The notes below the pieces were generated by a model. The model worked only from the letters and a program-made list of their open reading frames with translations. It made no database searches and was not told the DNA's origin. Of a stretch of 64,000 nt of DNA, positions 1 through 8,520 are shown in pieces. The stretch's first letter is position 1, and every line of letters begins with the position of its first letter. The stretch is from Amycolatopsis sacchari (GTDB lineage: Bacteria; Actinomycetota; Actinomycetes; Mycobacteriales; Pseudonocardiaceae): assembly GCF_900114035.1 (NCBI RefSeq), contig NZ_FORP01000003.1, positions 310,001 through 374,000 on the forward strand, read 5' to 3'. The position numbers were made by a program, and so were the translations under genes.

Positions 1-472
1 GATCACGGCCCAGCTCCTCCTCCTGGCCGCCGACGACCCGGAAAAGGACATCAAGTTCTACATCAACTCCCCCGGCGGCTCGGTCACCGCGGGCATGGCC
101 ATCTACGACACGATGTGCCTGGTCAAACCGGACGTCTCCACCGTCGGGCTCGGGTTCGTCGCCTCGATGGGGCAGTTCCTGCTCAGCTCGGGCACCCCCG
201 GCAAACGGTTCCTGCTGCCCAACACCCGCCTCGTCATGCACCAGCCGTCCGCCGGGATCCGCGGCGCCGCCACCGACATCGCCATCCAGGCGGAGGTCTT
301 CGGCAAGATGAAGCGCCGCATCGCGGAGATCACGGCGCGGCAGACCGGGCAGACCGTCGAGCAGATCACGGCCGACGCCGACCGCGACCGCTGGTTCGAC
401 GCCGAAGAAGCCCTCGCCTACGGGTTCGTCGACCGGATCATCGGAGGCGGTGAAACAGCCCTGACCGCGTGA
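1..472 (+). CDS. clpP: ATP-dependent Clp protease proteolytic subunit ClpP (5'-truncated)
   Basis: Serine peptidase subunit that forms the barrel of the Clp protease and degrades unfolded or tagged cytoplasmic proteins with a ClpX/ClpC ATPase. The frame is open from base 2, so the N-terminus lies outside the window. Seen in the sequence: the oxyanion-hole segment [10 protein letters not shown], the nucleophile segment [12 protein letters not shown] with the catalytic Ser, the catalytic His in [11 protein letters not shown], and the Asp-bearing end segment [18 protein letters not shown]. The C-terminal half is therefore intact. The nucleophile region reads GFVASMGQ rather than the commoner GQAASMGA, so this may be one of the divergent extra ClpP paralogues that actinobacteria carry. 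Which paralogue it is cannot be told from this fragment. Confidence 0.93.
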   Translation, partial: ITAQLLLLAADDPEKDIKFYINSPGGSVTAGMAIYDTMCLVKPDVSTVGLGFVASMGQFLLSSGTPGKRFLLPNTRLVMHQPSAGIRGAATDIAIQAEVFGKMKRRIAEITARQTGQTVEQITADADRDRWFDAEEALAYGFVDRIIGGGETALTA

Positions 473-524
473 AGCACGGCGCCGCAGCGCAACCGGCCGG
501 TTACTCCGTGGTGTAATTCCCGCC

Positions 525-1658
525 ATGGGGAGACTCGCCGTGTTGGTGCTGGTCGCGGTGACCTTGGCGGGCATCGCCCCGCCCGCGCAGGCCGCCACGC
601 GTGAGCGGCTCGCCGTCGGGTCGTACCCCCGCGTCGTGCGGCTCTCGCACGGGCCGTACCAGGGCCGGATCGTCGCCGCCGTGAGCGGGTGGGACGGCGG
701 CGGTCCCGTGGCGCCCGTGTTCGAGAGCACCGACGAGGGCCGCAGCTTCCGGCGGATCGGCGAGATCCGCGACTCCGGCGGCGGCCGCGGCGAGTGCTGC
801 GGCACGCTCTACGAACTGCCCCGCCAGGTCGGCCGCCTCCGCGCCGGCACCCTGCTGTGGGCGGCGAGCTACGGGCAGGACGACGGCCCCGAGCGCCGCA
901 TGTCGCTCCGCGTCTGGGCCAGCCGCGACGGCGGCAGGCACTGGTCGTTCCTCTCCGAAGCCGCGCGCTCCCACAACCACGACGGCATCTGGGAACCGGA
1001 GTTCACCGTCGACGCCGGCGGCACCCTCTGGATGCACTACGCCGACGAGACCGAGGCGCCCCGCTACTCCCAGGTGCTCAACCGCGTCGGCTCCACCGAC
1101 GGCCTCACCTGGGGCACCAAGCAGACCACCCTCGCCATCGGGCCGACCCGCGTCCGCCCCGGCATGCCGATCGTGCGCGAGCTGCCCGGCGGCCGCTACT
1201 ACTTCGCCTACGAGATCTGCAACTACGGCAAGCTGTACTGCAACCCGTACTACAAGATCTCCGCCGACGGCGCGAACTTCGGCGACCCCGCCGACCCCGG
1301 CACCCCGGTCCAGACCGCCGAGGGCAACTACTTCCAGCACGCCCACACCGTCACGCTCTTCCCGGACGGCCGCCTGCTGATGGTGGGCCAGCTCTACACC
1401 GACGCCGGCGGCCACCGCCTCACCGGCAACGGCCAGGTGCTGCTCGCCAACGACGCCCTCGGCGCGGGCGCGTGGTACGAGCTGCCCGCGCCGGTCGCGG
1501 TTCCCGACGCCTTCAACGACTTCTGCCCCAACTACAGCTCGGTGCTGCTGCCGGTCGACGGTGGGCGGAACGTACTGGAAATCGCCGCGGACTACGACAA
1601 CGGCGTCTGCACGACGTACTTCGCGAAGGGGCCGGTCAGTCCTCGAAAGCCTTCGTGA
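525..1658 (+). CDS. secreted sialidase-like (BNR/Asp-box) beta-propeller protein
   Basis: A 377-residue exported protein. The N-terminus MGRLAVLVLVAVTLAG followed by PPAQAA is a Sec signal peptide with a likely cleavage after AQA. Two Asp-box motifs (S-x-D-x-G-x-x-F/W) are visible, STDEGRSF and SRDGGRHWSF, typical of six-bladed sialidase-type propellers. Several Cys pairs (ECCG, EICNYGKLYCN, DFCPNY) suggest disulphides in an extracellular protein. The family includes exo-sialidases and uncharacterised glycan-binding proteins; the catalytic Arg triad and Tyr/Glu pair were not confirmed, so activity is open. No clear ribosome site precedes the ATG. Its 3' end overlaps the convergent oxidoreductase gene by 23 nt. 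Confidence 0.8.
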   Translation: MGRLAVLVLVAVTLAGIAPPAQAATRERLAVGSYPRVVRLSHGPYQGRIVAAVSGWDGGGPVAPVFESTDEGRSFRRIGEIRDSGGGRGECCGTLYELPRQVGRLRAGTLLWAASYGQDDGPERRMSLRVWASRDGGRHWSFLSEAARSHNHDGIWEPEFTVDAGGTLWMHYADETEAPRYSQVLNRVGSTDGLTWGTKQTTLAIGPTRVRPGMPIVRELPGGRYYFAYEICNYGKLYCNPYYKISADGANFGDPADPGTPVQTAEGNYFQHAHTVTLFPDGRLLMVGQLYTDAGGHRLTGNGQVLLANDALGAGAWYELPAPVAVPDAFNDFCPNYSSVLLPVDGGRNVLEIAADYDNGVCTTYFAKGPVSPRKPS

Positions 1659-2268
1659 GGGCGGCCGTGAAGGTCTCGGTGGACTGGGCGCCCGAAACGC
1701 CGTAGCGGCCGTCGAGCACGAAGAACGGCACGCCGTTCGCGCCCAGATCACGGGCTTCGGCGACGTCGGCCCGCACGTCGTCGGCGTACGTGCCGTCCTT
1801 GAGGACGCTCAGCACCTCGTCGCGGTCCAGACCGGCGTCGGCGGCGACGTCCGCCAGCGAGTCGTGGTCGAACAACGAGCGGCGCTCGGTGAAGTAGGCG
1901 CGGAAGAACCGCTCGGTGACCTCGGCCTGCTTCCCGCGCGCCTTCGCCAGGTGCAGGACCCGGTGCGCGTCGAAGGTGTTGCCGACGATGCCGTCGACCA
2001 GGTGGTACTCGAGGCCGTCCGCGGCGGCGAGCTGCTCCAGCCGCGCGTCCATCGCGCGCACCTCGTCCTCGCCGTTGCCGAACTTCGCCGCCAGCAGCGG
2101 TGTCTTCGGCTGCGCCTCGCCGCGCGGGAGCCGCGGGTCCAGCTCGAACGACCGGTACACGACCTCGACCTCGTCCCGCCGGTCGAAGGACGCCAGCGCC
2201 TTCTCGAAACGCCGTTTGCCGAGGTAGCACCAGGGGCACACCACGTCGGACCAGATGTCTACGCGCAC
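1636..2268 (-). CDS. DsbA/FrnE-family thiol oxidoreductase
   Basis: A 210-residue cytoplasmic protein of the DsbA-like thioredoxin superfamily, closest in appearance to FrnE and 2-hydroxychromene-2-carboxylate isomerase relatives. The active-site motif CPWC sits at residues 11-14 of VRVDIWSDVVCPWCYLGKRR, and the cis-Pro loop is GVPFFVLDGRYGVSGAQ near the C-terminus. No signal peptide is present, which is usual for FrnE types. The start is taken as the GTG at 2268, just upstream of the conserved first strand; an open frame continues upstream but runs through non-coding GC-rich sequence. The gene is divergent from rmlA and overlaps the sialidase-like gene tail to tail. The physiological substrate is unknown. 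Confidence 0.88.
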   Translation of the reverse strand: MRVDIWSDVVCPWCYLGKRRFEKALASFDRRDEVEVVYRSFELDPRLPRGEAQPKTPLLAAKFGNGEDEVRAMDARLEQLAAADGLEYHLVDGIVGNTFDAHRVLHLAKARGKQAEVTERFFRAYFTERRSLFDHDSLADVAADAGLDRDEVLSVLKDGTYADDVRADVAEARDLGANGVPFFVLDGRYGVSGAQSTETFTAALTKAFED

Positions 2269-2382
2269 GATCAGGCGAACGTCGCTCCCTCCACCCCTAT
2301 TCCGGCTGCGTGGCACGGTGGCCCGTGGTAACGCCACTAGGGTGGGCCCCGACTGTTCCGGAAGCGACGAGGGGAGCCAGGG

Positions 2383-3264
2383 ATGAAGGGCATCGTGCTG
2401 GCGGGCGGCAGCGGCACCCGCCTGCACCCGATCACCCAGGCCGTGTCGAAGCAGCTGCTGCCGGTCTACGACAAGCCGATGATCTACTACCCGATCTCGG
2501 TGCTCATGCTCGCCGGGATCCGGGAGATCCTGATCATCTCGACCCCCACCGACCTGCCGAACTTCCGGCGCCTGCTCGGTTCGGGCGACCAGTTCGGGCT
2601 GCAGCTGAGCTACGCCGAGCAGCCCGCGCCCAACGGTCTCGCCGAGGCGTTCGTCATCGGCGCGGACTTCATCGGCGACGATTCGGTGGCGCTCGTGCTC
2701 GGGGACAACATCTTCTACGGCCAGGGCTTCGCGGGCCGGATGCAGCAGGAGGTCGCGGCGCTCGACGGGTGCGTGCTGTTCGGCTACCCGGTGAAGGACC
2801 CGCAGCGCTACGGCGTCGGCGAGACCGACGAGACCGGGCAGCTGGTGTCGATCGAGGAGAAGCCCGCGCGGCCGAAGTCGAACCAGGCCATCACGGGCCT
2901 TTACTTCTACGACAACCAGGTGGTGGAGATTTCGCGGCAGCTCAAACCGTCGGCGCGCGGCGAGCTGGAGATCACCGACGTCAACCTCACCTACCTGCGG
3001 CAGGGCAAGGCGAAGCTGGTCGACCTCGGCCGTGGCTTCGCGTGGCTGGACACCGGAACGCACGACTCGCTGCTGGAGGCCGGGCAGTTCGTGCAGGTGC
3101 TGGAACACCGGACGGGCGTGCGGATCGCGTGCCTCGAAGAGGTGGCGCTGCGCATGGGCTACATCGACGCGGACCAGTGCCTGGCGCTGGGGCTGAAGCT
3201 GTCGAAGTCCGGGTACGGGGACTACGTGACCGCCGTGGCCCGCGCCGCGGGGGCGCAGGGGTAG
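2383..3264 (+). CDS. rmlA: glucose-1-phosphate thymidylyltransferase
   Basis: Catalyses dTTP + glucose-1-phosphate to dTDP-glucose + PPi, the entry step to dTDP-deoxysugars such as dTDP-rhamnose. The 293-residue length is normal. The nucleotide-binding signature [13 protein letters not shown] lies at residues 6-18, followed by the substrate segments [23 protein letters not shown], and the YGVGE and EEKP blocks typical of RmlA. The ATG at 2383 is preceded by a GAGGGGAG ribosome site. The remaining dTDP-sugar genes (rmlB, C, D) are not in this window. It stands alone but just upstream of the polysaccharide locus, which could use its product. Assignment is firm. Confidence 0.96.
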   Translation: MKGIVLAGGSGTRLHPITQAVSKQLLPVYDKPMIYYPISVLMLAGIREILIISTPTDLPNFRRLLGSGDQFGLQLSYAEQPAPNGLAEAFVIGADFIGDDSVALVLGDNIFYGQGFAGRMQQEVAALDGCVLFGYPVKDPQRYGVGETDETGQLVSIEEKPARPKSNQAITGLYFYDNQVVEISRQLKPSARGELEITDVNLTYLRQGKAKLVDLGRGFAWLDTGTHDSLLEAGQFVQVLEHRTGVRIACLEEVALRMGYIDADQCLALGLKLSKSGYGDYVTAVARAAGAQG

Positions 3265-3269
3265 GCCTG

Positions 3270-3500
3270 GCTCCGGCGACCGGCTCGGGCCGCGCGACCG
3301 GCTGGGGCGGGCGCGGCGAGCGGCTGGTGCAGGCCGCGCGACCGGTTGGCTAGCGCGCGGCGAGCGGCTGGCTGGAGCAGCGCGGCGACCGGCTCGGGCC
3401 GCGCGACCGACTCGCGCGGGCGCGGCGACCGGCTGGCTGGCGCGCCAGCCGCACGGCACAGCCGGTGCGTGCGCGAGCGAGCGGCGGACACGACCGCCGC
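3270..3500. repeat. degenerate GC-rich direct repeats in an intergenic stretch
   Basis: The 240-bp gap between rmlA and htpX contains no convincing gene. It is filled with imperfect direct repeats built on the words GCGCGACCGGCTGG and GCGGCGACCGGCT. The 22-nt stretch starting GCGACCGGCTCGGGCC recurs about 105 bp apart (near 3277 and 3382). Open frames through it on both strands are by-products of the composition. Similar but not identical degenerate repeats occur at 42.2 kb and 49.7 kb. Confidence 0.6.
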
Positions 3501-3506
3501 CAGCCC

Positions 3507-4370
3507 TCACAAGCCCCGGCGCGCCATCTCCTCCAGGCGGGCGATGCGGTCCTCGATCGGGGGGTGCGTGGAGAACAGGCGCGAGAACGACTCCCCGGGG
3601 CGGAACGGGTTCGCGATCATCAGGTGCGACTGCGAGACCAGCTGCGGTTCCGGCACGAGCGGCGCCTGCCGCGTGCCGTACTCCAGCTTCCGCAGCGCCG
3701 ACGCCAGCGCCAGCGGGTCACCGGTCAGCCGCGCCCCGGACGCGTCCGCCTGGTACTCCCGCGAGCGGCTCACCGCGAGCCGGATCACCGCCGCCGCGAT
3801 CGGGCCGACCAGGACCAGCAGCAGCGACACCAGCGGGTTGCCCTCCTCGCGGTCGTCACCGCCGAAAGCGCCCATGAACATCGCCAGGTTGGCCAGCACG
3901 CTGATCATGCTCGCGAGCGCACCGGCGACGCATGAGATGAGGATGTCGCGGTTGTACACGTGCGACAGTTCGTGACCGAGCACCGCCCGCAGCTCACGCT
4001 GGGTGAGCAGTTCCAGGATCCCCGTCGTGCAGCACACCGCCGCGTGGCGCGGGTTGCGGCCCGTGGCGAACGCGTTCGGCGCGACCGTCGGGCTGACGTA
4101 CAGGCTCGGCATCGGCTGCCGCGCGGACGTCGCCAACTCCCGCACGATCCGGTACATCGCGGGCTGCTCCGCCTCCGAAACCGGCCGGGCGCGCATGGCC
4201 CGCAGGGCGAGCTTGTCCGAGTTGAAGTAGGCGTAGGCGTTCATGCCGAGCGCGAGCAGCAGCCCGATGAACAGCGCCCCCCGCCCGAAGATCGAACTGA
4301 TCGCGACGATGAGGGCACTCAGCAGGCCGAGCAGCAGCGCCGTCTTCAACCCGTTGTGATGCCTGTGCAC
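3507..4370 (-). CDS. htpX: membrane zinc metalloprotease HtpX
   Basis: An M48B integral membrane protease for membrane-protein quality control and heat stress. The 287-residue protein has N-terminal membrane helices (residues about 9-27 and 33-50), the zinc motif HELSH at 133-137 with the third ligand expected in SREYQAD (Glu205), and two further helices between. The start is set by the GTG at 4370: GGAAGGAGG lies 5 nt upstream, and the N-terminus [14 protein letters not shown] resembles mycobacterial HtpX; a longer frame upstream lacks such a site. The promoter region carries the palindrome GTTCC-ACC-GGAAC (4420-4432), of unknown role. In Mycobacterium tuberculosis htpX (Rv0563) also neighbours menaquinone genes. 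Confidence 0.95.
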   Translation of the reverse strand: MHRHHNGLKTALLLGLLSALIVAISSIFGRGALFIGLLLALGMNAYAYFNSDKLALRAMRARPVSEAEQPAMYRIVRELATSARQPMPSLYVSPTVAPNAFATGRNPRHAAVCCTTGILELLTQRELRAVLGHELSHVYNRDILISCVAGALASMISVLANLAMFMGAFGGDDREEGNPLVSLLLVLVGPIAAAVIRLAVSRSREYQADASGARLTGDPLALASALRKLEYGTRQAPLVPEPQLVSQSHLMIANPFRPGESFSRLFSTHPPIEDRIARLEEMARRGL

Positions 4371-4490
4371 CCGCACCTCCTTCCCGGACATCAGGAAAAC
4401 GCTCGGATGAGCCGGGAAAGTTCCACCGGAACGGTGTTCTCGCACCTATGTCACACCTCTCGGCGTTAATGTTTCACCGGGGAGGTGGGG

Positions 4491-5420
4491 ATGTTCGGTA
4501 GACGCACACTTTTCACCTTGATAGCGGGCCTGGGGGCGCTGACCGTCGCTCCCGCGGGGGCCGCGCCGCGGGTCACCGCTGTCCGCGTCGGCCGGGAACC
4601 CGGTGCGGTGGCTGTGAATTCCGCCACGGGATCCGTGTACGTCGGCAGCGGGGACGGGACCGTCTGCCTCGCCGGAGCCCGTTCCGTCGCGGTGGGCGGA
4701 GAGCCGACCGACCTCGCGGTGGACGAGACGTCCGGCCGCGTGTACGTCGCGGCGCGGACGGCCGGCACCCTCACCGTCCTGGACGCCGACGGGACCCTGC
4801 GCAGCGTCGTGCCGTGCGGGCCGGGAGCCGCCGTGGTGGACGTGGACAGCGCGGGCAACCGGGCGTACGTCGGCAGCGGACTCGGTGCGGGCGTCGCCGT
4901 CGTCGACACCGTCGCGTGCGTCGTGGCCGAACAGCTCGGCGGGCCGGGGCAGGGCTTCGGCGGCGTACGCGTGGACGAGGCGCGTCAGCTGGCGTACTTC
5001 GCCAGCGCGCACACGGATTCCGTGGAGGTGCTCGACCTCACCTCGGGCGAGTTCGTGTCCACCATCCCGGTCGGGCGGGCGCCGGCGGGTTTGGCGCTGC
5101 ACGAAGCGAGCAACACCCTGTACGTGGCCAACTCCGCGATCCACCACCTGTCGGTGGTCGACGGCGCGACGCGCGCCGAGCGCACGACGATCCTCCTGCC
5201 CAGCGAGGCCTCGTCGGTCGCGGTGCACCAGGCGAGCCACACCGTCTACGCCAACGGCGGCCCGGACGGCCTCGTGCGGATCGACGGGACGACGGGGTCG
5301 GTCACCGGCACGCTCCCGCTCGGCGTGAACCCCGGCGGGGTCGCCGTCGACCAGCGCACCGGCACGGTGCTGGTCACCGATCCACTGCACGATCAGCTGC
5401 TCCTCGTCCGCGAATTCTGA
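4491..5420 (+). CDS. secreted YVTN/YncE-type beta-propeller protein
   Basis: A 309-residue exported protein. A signal peptide MFGRRTLFTLIAGLGALTVA, followed by PAGAAPR, leads into repeated units of the YVTN propeller type, for example GAVAVNSATGSVYVGS, DLAVDETSGRVYVAA, GLALHEASNTLYVAN and GVAVDQRTGTVLVTD. About seven repeats fit a seven-bladed propeller. Such proteins bind ligands or surfaces; no catalytic residues can be named. The ATG at 4491 is preferred over the GTG at 4485 because GGGGAGG ends 5 nt before it. It is divergent from htpX. Function unknown. Confidence 0.8.
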   Translation: MFGRRTLFTLIAGLGALTVAPAGAAPRVTAVRVGREPGAVAVNSATGSVYVGSGDGTVCLAGARSVAVGGEPTDLAVDETSGRVYVAARTAGTLTVLDADGTLRSVVPCGPGAAVVDVDSAGNRAYVGSGLGAGVAVVDTVACVVAEQLGGPGQGFGGVRVDEARQLAYFASAHTDSVEVLDLTSGEFVSTIPVGRAPAGLALHEASNTLYVANSAIHHLSVVDGATRAERTTILLPSEASSVAVHQASHTVYANGGPDGLVRIDGTTGSVTGTLPLGVNPGGVAVDQRTGTVLVTDPLHDQLLLVREF

Positions 5421-5468
5421 TCCTGGAGCGACTCCGGGTATAGCGTCGGTTGCGGAGGTCGATTTCCC

Positions 5469-6341
5469 ATGAAGCTCGGACTGCAGATCCCTGATTTCAC
5501 CTGGCCCAACGGGCCCGCGAAGCTCGGCGCCGAACTCGCCGGCGTGGCGCGTGCCGCGGACGAGGCCGGGTTCGAATACCTGGCGGTGATGGACCACTTC
5601 TTCCAGATCCCCGCCGTCGGCCCGGTCGAGAACGACATGCTGGAGGCGTACACGACGCTCGGTTACCTCGCCGCGCACACCGAGCGCGTGAAGCTGCTCA
5701 CGGTGATCACGGGCGTGATCTACCGCCTGCCCGGCGTGCTCGGCAAGGCCGTGACCACGCTCGACGTGCTCTCCGGCGGGCGCGCGATGCTCGGCATCGG
5801 CGCGGGCTGGAACGAGGAGGAGTCACGCGGGCTCGGTTTCCCGTTCCCGTCCACAAAGGAACGTTTCGACATGCTCGAAGAAGCGCTGCGTTATCTGCAC
5901 CAGCTCTTCTCCGACGACGACGGCCCGTTTGAAGGCGACTACATTTCCGCCGAGCGCATGATGAACGTGCCGGCCCCGTTGACCAAACCGCGCCCGCCCA
6001 TCATGATCGGCGGTTCCGGGGAGAAGAAAACGCTGCGGTTCGTCGCGAAATACGGCGACGCGTGCAACATCTTCAACAGCCCGGAGCTGGAGCGGAAACT
6101 CGACGTGCTGCGCGGGCACTGCGAGGCCGAGGGCCGGAACTACGACGAGATCACGAAGACCGTGTACCACCGGCTGGACATCGGCTCGAAGGGCGAGAAG
6201 TCGGAGGAGTTCCTCACCGAGCTGCGGCGCCTGTCCGCGCTGGGCGTCGACGCCGTGATCGGTTCCTGCCCGACGGTCCCCGACACGAAACCGTTCGAGA
6301 TCTTCGCGAACGAGATCATTCCCGAGGCCGCGAAGCTGTAG
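5469..6341 (+). CDS. LLM-class F420-dependent oxidoreductase
   Basis: A 290-residue luciferase-like TIM-barrel flavin/F420 enzyme. The family signature is clear: MKLGLQIPDFTW at the N-terminus, EYLAVMDHFFQ, TLDVLSGGRAMLGIGAGWNEEE, the KPRPPIMIGGSGEKKTLRF strand and GDACNIF. Actinobacterial members with this pattern mostly use coenzyme F420, though FMN use cannot be excluded. A GGAGGT ribosome site lies 8 nt before the ATG. It is a single gene with no pathway neighbours, so the substrate is not predictable. Confidence 0.9.
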   Translation: MKLGLQIPDFTWPNGPAKLGAELAGVARAADEAGFEYLAVMDHFFQIPAVGPVENDMLEAYTTLGYLAAHTERVKLLTVITGVIYRLPGVLGKAVTTLDVLSGGRAMLGIGAGWNEEESRGLGFPFPSTKERFDMLEEALRYLHQLFSDDDGPFEGDYISAERMMNVPAPLTKPRPPIMIGGSGEKKTLRFVAKYGDACNIFNSPELERKLDVLRGHCEAEGRNYDEITKTVYHRLDIGSKGEKSEEFLTELRRLSALGVDAVIGSCPTVPDTKPFEIFANEIIPEAAKL

Positions 6342-6371
6342 CGGGAAACCGCTGCACACCGTGTGTTAATT

Positions 6372-6388
6372 CCCGGCCGAAAACCGGG
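6372..6388 (+). terminator. weak candidate terminator hairpin after the LLM oxidoreductase gene
   Basis: CCCGG and CCGGG arms flank a 7-nt A-rich loop 31 nt after the stop codon. The stem is only 5 bp and no T-tract follows, so this is a weak candidate. Confidence 0.25.
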
Positions 6389-6463
6389 CTGTAACGGCAC
6401 CTCCCGTTCCCGCGACCGCATGGACGCATGTCTGGAATCCGGCTCGCGGGAACGGGGAGTGCT

Positions 6464-7486
6464 TTGAGACGCATCGGTCTTGCCGTGATCGGGGCGGGGT
6501 ACTGGGGCCCCAACCTGGTCCGCAACGCGCAGGCGACACCGGAACTGCGACTGGAGTACCTGTGTGACCTCGATGTCGCCAGGGCGCGCCAGGTGCTCGG
6601 CGACTACTCGACGGTCCGGGCGACCGCGTCACTCGACGAGGTGCTCGAAGACCCGGCGGTGCAGGCCGTGGCCATCGCCACGCCTGCCGCCACCCACCTG
6701 AAGGTCGCGACGGCCGCGCTCGAGGCGGGCAAGCACGTGCTCGTCGAAAAGCCGCTCGCGGCGAACCTCGCCGAGGGCAGGCAACTGGTCGAAACGGCCG
6801 AGCAGCGCGGGCTCGTGCTGATGCTGGACCACACCTACTGCTACACGCCTGCCGTGCGCGAACTGCGCCGGATCGTGCGCGGTGGCGAGCTGGGCGACGT
6901 GCAGTACCTGGACTCGGTGCGCATCAACCTCGGCCTGGTGCAGCGTGACGTCGACGTGCTGTGGGACCTCGCGCCGCACGACCTGTCGGTGTTCGACGCG
7001 ATCCTGCCGGCCGGGCTCGAACCGGTCGCGGTGGCCGCGCACGGGTCCGACCCGATCGGCGCGGGCCGGGCGTGCGTGGCGCACCTGAGCATCGAGCTGA
7101 CCGGCGGCGTCCTCGCCCACGTGCACGTGAACTGGCTGTCCCCCACCAAGATCCGCACGATGGTCGTCGGCGGGTCGGCGAAGACAGTGGTGTGGGACGA
7201 CCTCAACCCGAGCCAGCGGCTGTCCGTCTACGACCGGGGCGTGGACCACCAGCGGGAACAGGCGATCGTGTCCTACCGGATCGGCGACATGGTCGCGCCC
7301 GCGCTGCGCGAGCAGGAGGCGCTGCGGGCCGTGATGGCCGAGTTCGCCGAGTCCATCACGCAGCGGCGCGCCCCGCTCACCGACGGCCGGTCCGGCCTCC
7401 GCGTCCTCGCGCTGCTCGAAGCGGCGTCCCGCAGTCTGACCGAAAACGGCGCCTTCGTGGCGGTACGGCAGGAGATCGCAGCATGA
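6464..7486 (+). CDS. Gfo/Idh/MocA-family sugar-nucleotide dehydrogenase
   Basis: A 340-residue NAD(P)-dependent oxidoreductase. The N-terminal Rossmann motif is IGLAVIGAGYWGPNLVRN, the substrate-binding block EKPLA follows KHVLV, and the C-terminal half is the usual alpha/beta substrate domain. Relatives such as WlbA/WbpB oxidise C3 of UDP-GlcNAcA before transamination; the later DegT aminotransferase and WbpD-like acetyltransferase in this locus support a similar 3-keto step (inference). The TTG at 6464 is chosen because GGGGAG lies 4 nt upstream and homologues begin at this RRIG segment; an in-frame ATG at 6428 without a ribosome site is the alternative. It overlaps the epimerase gene by ATGA. 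Confidence 0.88.
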   Translation: MRRIGLAVIGAGYWGPNLVRNAQATPELRLEYLCDLDVARARQVLGDYSTVRATASLDEVLEDPAVQAVAIATPAATHLKVATAALEAGKHVLVEKPLAANLAEGRQLVETAEQRGLVLMLDHTYCYTPAVRELRRIVRGGELGDVQYLDSVRINLGLVQRDVDVLWDLAPHDLSVFDAILPAGLEPVAVAAHGSDPIGAGRACVAHLSIELTGGVLAHVHVNWLSPTKIRTMVVGGSAKTVVWDDLNPSQRLSVYDRGVDHQREQAIVSYRIGDMVAPALREQEALRAVMAEFAESITQRRAPLTDGRSGLRVLALLEAASRSLTENGAFVAVRQEIAA

Positions 7487-8520
7487 GCGAGCTTGCGAGC
7501 GAATCATCGAGCACCATGCCGGCAGACAGCACTGCCGCGGCTCGCCGCGTCGAACAGGGCCGCATGAGCGCGCAACCACTCACCGGACAGCGGTTCCTGG
7601 TCACCGGCGGCGCCGGCACCATCGGTTCCGCCGTCGTGGACCAGCTCGTCGAGGCCGGGGCGGCCGAGATCATCGTGCTGGACAACCTCGCCAGGGGACG
7701 CCGGGAGAACCTCGCGGCGGCCGGGGACAAGGCCACGCTCGTCGTCGGCGACATCAACGACCGGGAGCTCGTCGCGGAGCTGATGAGCGGCATCGACGTC
7801 GTGTTCCACCTGGCGGCGCTGCGCATCACGCAGTGCGCCGAGCAGCCGCGTCTCGCGCTGGAATCCCTCGTCGACGGCACGTTCACGATCCTCGAAGCCG
7901 CGGAGGCCGCGTCGGTCAAGAAGGTCGTCGCGTCCTCGTCGGCCTCGGTGTACGGCCTCGCGGAGACCTTCCCGACCACGGAACGCCACCACCCGTACAA
8001 CAACGACACGTTCTACGGCGCGGCGAAGGCGTTCAACGAGGGCATGCTGCGCAGCTTCCACGCCATGTACGGACTGGACTACGTGGCGCTGCGGTACTTC
8101 AACGTCTACGGCCCCCGCATGGACGTGCACGGGCTGTACACCGAGGTGCTGATCCGCTGGATGGAGCGGATCAGCCGCGGCGTGCCCCCGCTGATCTTCG
8201 GCGACGGCGCCCAGACCATGGACTTCGTCCACGTGCACGACATCGCCAGGGCCAACCTGCTCGCGGCGAAGGCGCCCGTGACGGACAAGGTCTACAACAT
8301 CGCCAGCGGTACCGAGACGAGCCTGCGTGAGCTGGCGCTGGGCCTGCTCACCGCGATGGGCTCCGACCTCGAACCCGAGCACGGTCCGGAACGCGGGACC
8401 AACGGCGTCACGCGGCGGCTGGCCGACATCTCCGCGGCGGCCGAGGACCTGGGCTGGCGACCGCAGATCAAGCTGCCGGACGGCCTGCGGGGGCTTGTTG
8501 AGTGGTGGCGCAACGCATGA
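7483..8520 (+). CDS. NAD-dependent sugar epimerase/dehydratase (extended SDR)
   Basis: A 345-residue nucleotide-sugar enzyme. The Rossmann motif GGAGTIG is at residues 42-48, the catalytic Tyr-x3-Lys is YGAAK at 178-182, and the Ser/Thr site is in VVASSSASVYG. NVYGPRMD and YNIASGTETS are typical of UDP-glucose/UDP-GlcNAc 4-epimerase-like members. The precise sugar is unknown. The ATG at 7483 overlaps the preceding stop (ATGA) but gives a 27-residue, low-complexity leader MSELASESSS absent from most homologues; ATG at 7564 is the alternative start. The leader DNA looks like an inserted repeat (see findings). The gene is coupled by ATGA to the hydroxylase that follows. Confidence 0.9.
   Translation: MSELASESSSTMPADSTAAARRVEQGRMSAQPLTGQRFLVTGGAGTIGSAVVDQLVEAGAAEIIVLDNLARGRRENLAAAGDKATLVVGDINDRELVAELMSGIDVVFHLAALRITQCAEQPRLALESLVDGTFTILEAAEAASVKKVVASSSASVYGLAETFPTTERHHPYNNDTFYGAAKAFNEGMLRSFHAMYGLDYVALRYFNVYGPRMDVHGLYTEVLIRWMERISRGVPPLIFGDGAQTMDFVHVHDIARANLLAAKAPVTDKVYNIASGTETSLRELALGLLTAMGSDLEPEHGPERGTNGVTRRLADISAAAEDLGWRPQIKLPDGLRGLVEWWRNA

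Noticed and set aside
2269-3510. N-terminal extension of the FrnE-like protein to 624 residues
   Set aside because: The extension is antisense to rmlA and GC-rich repeats; the family begins at the VDIWSDVVCPWC segment.
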